A stretch of DNA of 9,464 bases from Tissierellia bacterium (GTDB lineage: Bacteria; Bacillota; Clostridia; Tissierellales; Dethiosulfatibacteraceae): assembly GCA_007116605.1 (NCBI GenBank), contig SKID01000104.1, positions 1 through 9,464 of the forward strand, written 5' to 3'. The notes under the pieces are model-generated. The model was not told where the DNA came from and did no database searches. It worked only from the letters and a program-made list of their open reading frames with translations. This document shows, one piece after another, positions 6,141 to 9,464 of the stretch (positions are counted from its first letter, which is position 1; every line of letters starts with the position of its first letter). The position numbers were made by a program, and so were the translations under genes.

Positions 6141-7279
6141 GATACACACCTCCTTATTTCATCCAAAATCAACTCAACAGGCATTGTCATGCCACCAAAA
6201 ACCCGTGGACCACCCATCACTTTATCTGAATCTTTCACGACCGACTTAATCTCTCTAGCCAACCAACCTACCCGATTGAATTCTGGGACAATAATCGCTT
6301 TAGTGTTCTCAGTCAATGCTTTAATCTCTTCAGTTGGAAAAGGTCTGATGCTTTTTAATTTGACCAAGCCCACATTAATTCCTTCTTCTCTTGCTAGAGC
6401 TATGGCTTCCCTGCTCTGAGACACAGCCGTACCTGAAGTCATAATCAAAATATCTGCTTTTTCATTCTCTACCTCTAACAAACCATTAAGGTAGTAATCA
6501 ATATGCTTACGTGCTCTTTCTCCAGCAGCTAAAACTTCTTGTTGCCATGATGCATGGGTAGCGTAGCTAATAAAATTACTTTTCATCACAAAAGGATCTC
6601 TCATTTGTCGAACTGGTGCATTGACCATATCCATGACAGGTACGGGCGAACTGTAGGGATTATAGCCTGGAAGCTTATCATCCTCAGGTGCCACTTCGAT
6701 GGTTTCTCGCGTATGAGTGACAAAAAAACCATCTGCATAGACACCAATGGGAATATGGACGTCTGTTTGCTCTGCAATAATAAATGCTTTTAGCAACATA
6801 TCATACAAATCTTGAGCGTCCTCTGCGTGAAGCATCAACATACCTGTATCTAGCATAAATGCCATTTCTATCGTGTCTGGTTGAATCGTTAAGGGTGAGT
6901 TAACACCTCTCGTTAAAAAAGCACAAACAATAGGTAATCTAGCCCCTACCCAAGTAGGAAACATCTCAAAAGCCCTTAAAGTACCAGGTCCACCTGTTGC
7001 AGTAAATACTCTCACACCCGCCATGGCAGCCCCTGTAACTTCAGACATGACCGCAAACTCATTTTCACCTCTAAAGTACTCTTTCAAATACCCTTCTGCA
7101 AATAAATCTCCCACTAAGTGCATGCTTTCCGATTGAGGCGTGATCGGATAAGAAATGGCCATATCCACATTCGCTCGTTTAATTGCTTCTTTCACAGCCT
7201 CACTACCAGTTATAAACCTTTTTTCTCTATCTGCCTCAAAAAACAAATGTTGAGGATCTACAATTTTTTGATCAATCAC
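6137..7279 (-). CDS. 2-oxoacid:ferredoxin oxidoreductase alpha subunit
   Basis: This 380-residue alpha subunit carries the pyrimidine-binding half of the thiamine site. The N-terminal domain starts at FITGSEAVKEA (22-32), with YPITP (44-48), the conserved Glu region FRGENEFAVMSEVTGAA (69-85) and FTATGGPGT (92-100). The stretch LTRGVNSPLTIQPD, then DTGMLML and DGFFVTHTRE, resembles the NR-xxSAP-xxIxxD and DGFILSHT blocks of PorA more than KorA. A transketolase C-terminal-like domain follows from about 250, with ADILIMTSGTAVSQSREA. The start is GTG at 7279: GGAGGG (7286-7291) lies 6 nt upstream and the codon makes a GTGA overlap with the stop of the CdhB-like gene, so the two are translationally coupled. 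Substrate not determined; pyruvate, 2-oxoisovalerate or another short 2-oxoacid fit. Confidence 0.92.
   Translation of the reverse strand: MIDQKIVDPQHLFFEADREKRFITGSEAVKEAIKRANVDMAISYPITPQSESMHLVGDLFAEGYLKEYFRGENEFAVMSEVTGAAMAGVRVFTATGGPGTLRAFEMFPTWVGARLPIVCAFLTRGVNSPLTIQPDTIEMAFMLDTGMLMLHAEDAQDLYDMLLKAFIIAEQTDVHIPIGVYADGFFVTHTRETIEVAPEDDKLPGYNPYSSPVPVMDMVNAPVRQMRDPFVMKSNFISYATHASWQQEVLAAGERARKHIDYYLNGLLEVENEKADILIMTSGTAVSQSREAIALAREEGINVGLVKLKSIRPFPTEEIKALTENTKAIIVPEFNRVGWLAREIKSVVKDSDKVMGGPRVFGGMTMPVELILDEIRRCVS
6149..6155 (-). promoter_or_regulatory. Ribosome binding site deciding the beta-subunit start
   Basis: AAGGAGG lies 8 nt before the ATG at 6140 and inside the last codons of the alpha gene. 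It overlaps the GTG at 6149, so that codon cannot be the start used with it. Confidence 0.7.
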
Positions 7280-7857
7280 TTCAATCCCTCCCCCGTTGAT
7301 TTGATGACATCATTCAGCCTTCTCAAGGTATCAATACTCACATCTCTTAATGAAATCATGGCATCTTCATGACCGGCTTCGCCACATATAGCAATGGTAT
7401 AGCAATCTGTCCCACCTCGTATAATCTTAAGGGCTATATTAGCATAGTGACAATGCACACCCACAAAAACACAAACATCAATATGATTATGCCAAATTGT
7501 TAAGTTGGGATGATTTGGATTAATTTCAACCTCTGGGTTTATCATAGGGTATTTAGGTCGATAATCCGGCATAGGAATCACTCTTGCCCCTGATGATTGC
7601 ACTAAATCATTTACTGCATAAGCTTTTTCCAATACACTGTCATTCCAAGCCCACAAAATATTAGGCCCGGGAAAAAATACCGGATTTTTTGCATTTACAA
7701 TTTTTTCAGCAATTTTTTGCATTGCCTCTTCTTCTGATACAATAATCCCTTCAACAAGGGCTTCTCCTTTTTCAGGCAGCATGACCCCCATAGACGCGGC
7801 CGCTGGAGGCAAATAACCTTCTGGACCTGCTTGAACTCGATAATACCGATTTAACAT
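7276..7857 (-). CDS. CdhB-like protein (CODH/ACS epsilon / CO dehydrogenase beta-subunit family), first gene of oxidoreductase operon
   Basis: This is a 193-residue cytoplasmic protein without signal peptide or membrane segments. The central part resembles the epsilon subunit of the archaeal acetyl-CoA decarbonylase/synthase complex (CdhB family, a DHS-like nucleotide-binding fold): AKNPVFFPGPNILWAW (about 56-71), a strand-helix repeat to SSGARVIPMPDYRP, then DVCVFVGVHCHYANIALKII (about 132-151), matching the family's D-x-x-x-x-x-G-x-x-x-x-Y-A block. The assignment is by recognition and needs a profile search. In methanogens epsilon associates with the Ni-Fe CO dehydrogenase; no CODH or ACS catalytic gene lies in this window. 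Here it heads a 2-oxoacid oxidoreductase operon and overlaps the alpha subunit by 4 nt (GTGA), so it is probably made in step with that enzyme as an accessory subunit. Start at 7857 follows AGGAGGAGG (7862-7870). Confidence 0.72.
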   Translation of the reverse strand: MLNRYYRVQAGPEGYLPPAAASMGVMLPEKGEALVEGIIVSEEEAMQKIAEKIVNAKNPVFFPGPNILWAWNDSVLEKAYAVNDLVQSSGARVIPMPDYRPKYPMINPEVEINPNHPNLTIWHNHIDVCVFVGVHCHYANIALKIIRGGTDCYTIAICGEAGHEDAMISLRDVSIDTLRRLNDVIKSTGEGLK

Positions 7858-7920
7858 ACATCCTCCTCCTATTAATCATTAATTTAGAAAAACAGCTATC
7901 ATGATCAACTCTCTATCCCC

Positions 7921-7946
7921 TGTCATGTTTTCAATGCCAGTGTCAT
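7921..7946. promoter_or_regulatory. TGTCAT direct repeats 20 bp apart, possible operator at transcription start
   Basis: TGTCAT occurs at 7921-7926 and again at 7941-7946, exactly 20 bp or two helical turns apart. The extended units on the minus strand are ATGACACTGG and ATGACAGGGG. They lie immediately downstream of the -10 box of the operon promoter and would be in the first 30 or so transcribed bases. A dimeric repressor or response regulator could bind one face of the DNA here. No regulator can be named. Confidence 0.3.
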
Positions 7947-7956
7947 ATTTTTTATA

Positions 7957-7985
7957 ATTATAAGTATACCTAACCGCGATTTCAA
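7957..7985 (-). promoter_or_regulatory. Promoter of the CdhB-like/2-oxoacid oxidoreductase/transporter operon
   Basis: On the minus strand TTGAAA (7985-7980) and a perfect TATAAT (7962-7957) are separated by 17 bp. An A-tract of seven lies just upstream of the -35 box, like an UP element. Transcription should start near 7950, giving a leader of about 92 nt before the ATG at 7857. It is nearly consensus, so strong expression or control by repression is expected. Confidence 0.8.
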
Positions 7986-7994
7986 GTCTTTTTT

Positions 7995-8008
7995 TGCAAA
8001 TTAATGCA
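7995..8008. promoter_or_regulatory. Degenerate copy of the LacI/CcpA-type site beside the operon promoter
   Basis: TGCAAATTAATGCA at 7995-8008 keeps the outer TGCA/TGCA and the flanking pattern TTTTTGCAAA-N4-TGCAT of the perfect palindrome at 8165-8178, but the centre is TTAA instead of CGTT. It sits roughly 10 bp upstream of the -35 box. It could be an auxiliary operator or an activator site. Confidence 0.4.
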
Positions 8009-8436
8009 TATTCCTAGAAAGTTTTTCATGAATACGTTTCCCGTCCGTCTCACTAAAACAGTTTTTAACTTATTTTTGCCTTTGATTCTATTTACTAAAT
8101 TTATTTTTTAGGTATTTTAGATTTATTTATTTAGTTTCTAAAGGGTTAATGATTATTTTATTTTTGCAAACGTTTGCATTTATATTTTTTATGCATTTTT
8201 CTTCTCATGGCTCATGTTTTAGTTATTTGTATATTTATGCTTTTTGGGCACGGATAATACGTTTTCATCCTTTTTTAAGTATTAAATCGCCGCATTTTAA
8301 TTCATAAATGCGATAAAATTTACTGTCAAATTGTATTTGTTTTAGTACAATTTATCCAATGACTAACCACCTTCAGTTTCCCATTTCTATTTAAAAACAA
8401 GCTAAATCAACAGGGTTTTTTCTCTCATTATATTAG
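8009..8436. other. AT-rich gene-free stretch between divergent units
   Basis: No coding sequence, RNA gene or insertion sequence was recognised here. The plus strand is T-rich with many short T-runs (A-tracts on the other strand), which suggests intrinsically bent DNA. Besides the palindrome at 8165-8178 it contains a TGCAT-N11-ATGCA inverted repeat (8175-8195) and a bulged inverted repeat around 8286-8314 (GCATTT and AAATGC arms, with ATC/GAT ends). Base composition is clearly more AT-rich than in the flanking genes. An unannotated small RNA cannot be ruled out. Confidence 0.5.
8165..8178. promoter_or_regulatory. Perfect 14-bp palindrome of LacI/CcpA (cre) type
   Basis: TGCAAACGTTTGCA is a perfect palindrome around a central CG and matches the catabolite-responsive element pattern TGNAANCGNTTNCA at every fixed position. 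LacI-family regulators, including CcpA, bind such sites with a central CpG step. It lies about 215 bp upstream of the predicted start of the oxidoreductase operon and about 260 bp upstream of the rightward promoter, which is remote for simple repression. Looping with the related site at 7995-8008 would make sense of that distance. Confidence 0.65.
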
Positions 8437-8466
8437 TTGGCTATTATTTACTCATTATGCTATAAT
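8437..8466 (+). promoter_or_regulatory. Promoter of the Cache-domain sensor gene
   Basis: TTGGCT (8437-8442) and a perfect TATAAT (8461-8466) are 18 bp apart, and TGC directly before TATAAT makes an extended -10 element. Transcription would begin near 8473, so the leader before the ATG at 8689 is about 216 nt, unusually long for a simple promoter-gene arrangement. Confidence 0.65.
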
Positions 8467-8472
8467 TATTTT

Positions 8473-8688
8473 GTAAACTATTCCACACACGGATAGCAAA
8501 GACGCTCTCATTTCGAAGAATAGTCTTTTTCAAGAACACAAAAGCCTTTGTTGATCAAGCATATTTTCTGTGTCAATCAATCAACTAAAAGTTAGTTTTG
8601 CGTATTGTTAAGCATCAACACACAAAGATTAACTGGTTTCTAAAGTTTACAATGATGTCATCTATTAAATCTACTTCTAGGTGGGACA
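8473..8688 (+). promoter_or_regulatory. Long structured 5' leader of the sensor gene, candidate RNA regulatory element
   Basis: Close to the predicted transcript start, CTATTCC (8478-8484) can pair with GGATAG (8491-8496, one bulged base) around an ACACAC loop. The same segment, as ACTATTC (8477-8483), can instead pair perfectly with GAATAGT (8518-8524). A third option, AAAGAC (8498-8503) with GTCTTT (8523-8528), is followed by TT. Further down are ACACA/TGTGT (8536-8540 with 8569-8573) and a 6-bp hairpin AACTAA-AAG-TTAGTT (8583-8597). Mutually exclusive helices are typical of leader switches, but no known riboswitch class was matched, and the stems are short and AT-rich. Confidence 0.35.
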
Positions 8689-9464
8689 ATGTTAAGATCT
8701 ATCAAAACAAAACTTACCCTTATCATCATTCTTCTAACCATTTGTGTCAGTGGAACAATGTCATTGATGGTTATAAGAGACGCGCAAAAAACTGCCATAC
8801 GTGACGCTGAACGCGTATTAGAAAATATGTCACTTCAAGGGGCTAAACTAGTATCTTCCCGCTTAGAGACTTTGTTTATTTACTTAGAAGGGATGGCTCA
8901 ATCCCTATCCCCTATGTGTTGTGAAGTCAATGGGATAAATCTTCCCGAAAGTCTGATAAGTAACTATCAATATGGAGATTTTATTGGTTTTGGAATTGTT
9001 GATTTAAATGGTATTCTTACCTATTACGGAAAAGATGGACAACCCATGATCTTAGATGTTTCTGACGAAGGTTTTTTCAATAAAGCTAGTAGTGGTGATC
9101 GTTGGCTGAGTTCTCCAATGCCAAGTCGTTTTACCCTTGACGGCAAACCATTAAAGGTGGAGTTTGCTGTGCCTATAATCCAAGAGAATCAAGTGTTAGG
9201 TGTCTTGTTAGCAGTAGCTGATGGGCATTTTTTAAATACTGCCATTGAAGATGTTGGGTATGGAGAAGGCGGATATGCCTATATTCTAGATCAAGAAGGT
9301 ACTGTCATTGGCCATTTCAGAAGAGAACTTGTGGAAGAAAGCTACAACCCGATTATTGATGCCCTTACAAATCCCGAAGCGGAACATTTAGCCATGGTTG
9401 TTAAAAGAGCTATGCATGAACCTGTTGACACAGATGCCTATACTTTTTATGGCAACAAAGTTTA
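8689..9464 (+). CDS. dCache-domain transmembrane sensor, probable methyl-accepting chemotaxis protein (C-terminus off window)
   Basis: The frame is open from the ATG at 8689 to the window edge, giving 258 residues. It starts MLRSIKTKLTLII, a cytoplasmic basic tip and a membrane segment (about 9-29), followed by a long extracytoplasmic region. That region looks like a double-Cache ligand-binding domain: GFGIVDLNGIL, then a first-subdomain end in the FAVPIIQENQVLGVLLAVAD block, and the second-subdomain hallmark VGYGEGGYAYILDQEGTVIG (189-208). This layout is typical of clostridial chemoreceptors, but the same sensor occurs on diguanylate cyclases and kinases, and the signalling domain lies beyond 9464. 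AGG of AGGTGGG (8679-8685) is about 7 nt from the ATG. It is transcribed away from the oxidoreductase operon and shares its intergenic region, so sensing of a related carboxylate is possible but only inferred. The ligand is unknown. Confidence 0.8.
   Translation, partial: MLRSIKTKLTLIIILLTICVSGTMSLMVIRDAQKTAIRDAERVLENMSLQGAKLVSSRLETLFIYLEGMAQSLSPMCCEVNGINLPESLISNYQYGDFIGFGIVDLNGILTYYGKDGQPMILDVSDEGFFNKASSGDRWLSSPMPSRFTLDGKPLKVEFAVPIIQENQVLGVLLAVADGHFLNTAIEDVGYGEGGYAYILDQEGTVIGHFRRELVEESYNPIIDALTNPEAEHLAMVVKRAMHEPVDTDAYTFYGNKV

Noticed and set aside
3436..7372. Several 60-97 codon plus-strand open frames opposite the transporter and oxidoreductase genes
   Set aside because: They lie antisense to well-supported genes, lack ribosome binding sites and recognisable motifs, and follow the reverse frames of conserved codons.
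7930..8260. Sigma-54 promoter in the divergent region (TGGCATTGAAA on the minus strand, GGGCACGG on the plus strand)
   Set aside because: Neither has the GC pair at the required distance from GG, whereas a near-consensus sigma-A promoter is present.
8249..8495. Repeat of CACGGATA at 8249 and 8488
   Set aside because: An 8-bp match over this distance is expected by chance and the flanks do not match.
8583..8599. Terminator or attenuator hairpin AACTAA-AAG-TTAGTT with following T residues
   Set aside because: All but one pair in each arm is A-T, the T-run is short and it is interrupted by G, so stable termination is unlikely.
8473..8600. Canonical c-di-GMP-I (GEMM) riboswitch
   Set aside because: AAAC, a hairpin and GCAAAG are present, but the required GGACGCAAAGCC order and the 3' receptor segment with GGTTGCC-like sequence are not.
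8598..8804. 68-codon plus-strand open frame starting at 8598
   Set aside because: It overlaps the start of the Cache sensor gene in another frame, has no good ribosome binding site, and its His/Lys/Asn-rich translation resembles translated leader sequence.

Overview
The window looks like the chromosome of a low-GC, anaerobic, chemotactic Gram-positive bacterium, probably a member of Clostridia. The evidence is AT-rich intergenic DNA, strong GGAGG-type ribosome binding sites, sigma-A-like promoters, a ferredoxin-dependent 2-oxoacid oxidoreductase, a lipoprotein with a Gram-positive style lipobox, and a Cache-domain transmembrane sensor. No RNA genes, CRISPR arrays or insertion sequences were seen.

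Layout. Positions 1-304 (minus) hold the N-terminal part of a lipoprotein. Positions 426-2460 (minus) hold a tightly coupled two-component pair, a multi-pass NarL/DegS-type histidine kinase followed by a LuxR/NarL-type response regulator. Upstream of the kinase lies a wreck of an ABC-transporter ATPase (2462-2628) whose Walker A loop and almost all of whose body are gone. A PadR-family repressor (2640-2948) comes before that. A clear promoter (3035-3063) with tandem 13-bp repeats just downstream, probably the PadR operator, appears to drive padR, the ABC remnant, the kinase and the regulator as one transcription unit.

Positions 3147-7857 (minus) are a six-gene operon. The order is a CdhB-like (CODH/ACS epsilon-type) protein, then the alpha, beta, gamma and delta (ferredoxin) subunits of a POR/KOR-type 2-oxoacid:ferredoxin oxidoreductase, then an OFA-family major facilitator transporter. 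Junctions are GTGA and ATGA overlaps, a TAATG overlap, or gaps of 17-32 bp. The operon has a near-consensus promoter (TTGAAA, 17 bp, TATAAT at 7957-7985) and ends at an intrinsic terminator (3078-3109). The simplest reading is that a carboxylate is moved by the transporter and a 2-oxoacid is oxidatively decarboxylated to an acyl-CoA with reduction of ferredoxin, or the reverse. The substrate cannot be read from the sequence, and the role of the CdhB-like protein is unknown.

Positions 7858-8688 are an 831-bp, very AT-rich divergent intergenic region. It holds the operon promoter, a perfect 14-bp LacI/CcpA-type palindrome (8165-8178), a degenerate copy of that site 170 bp away beside the operon promoter, and a second promoter (8437-8466) firing rightward into a leader of about 216 nt. 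The leader contains mutually exclusive pairings. From 8689 to the window edge (plus) is the N-terminal half of a dCache-type membrane sensor, most likely a methyl-accepting chemotaxis protein.

Most unusual points: the CdhB-like protein fused into an oxidoreductase-plus-transporter operon, the ABC ATPase that has lost precisely its nucleotide-binding loop between PadR and the two-component genes, and the structured leader of the sensor gene.
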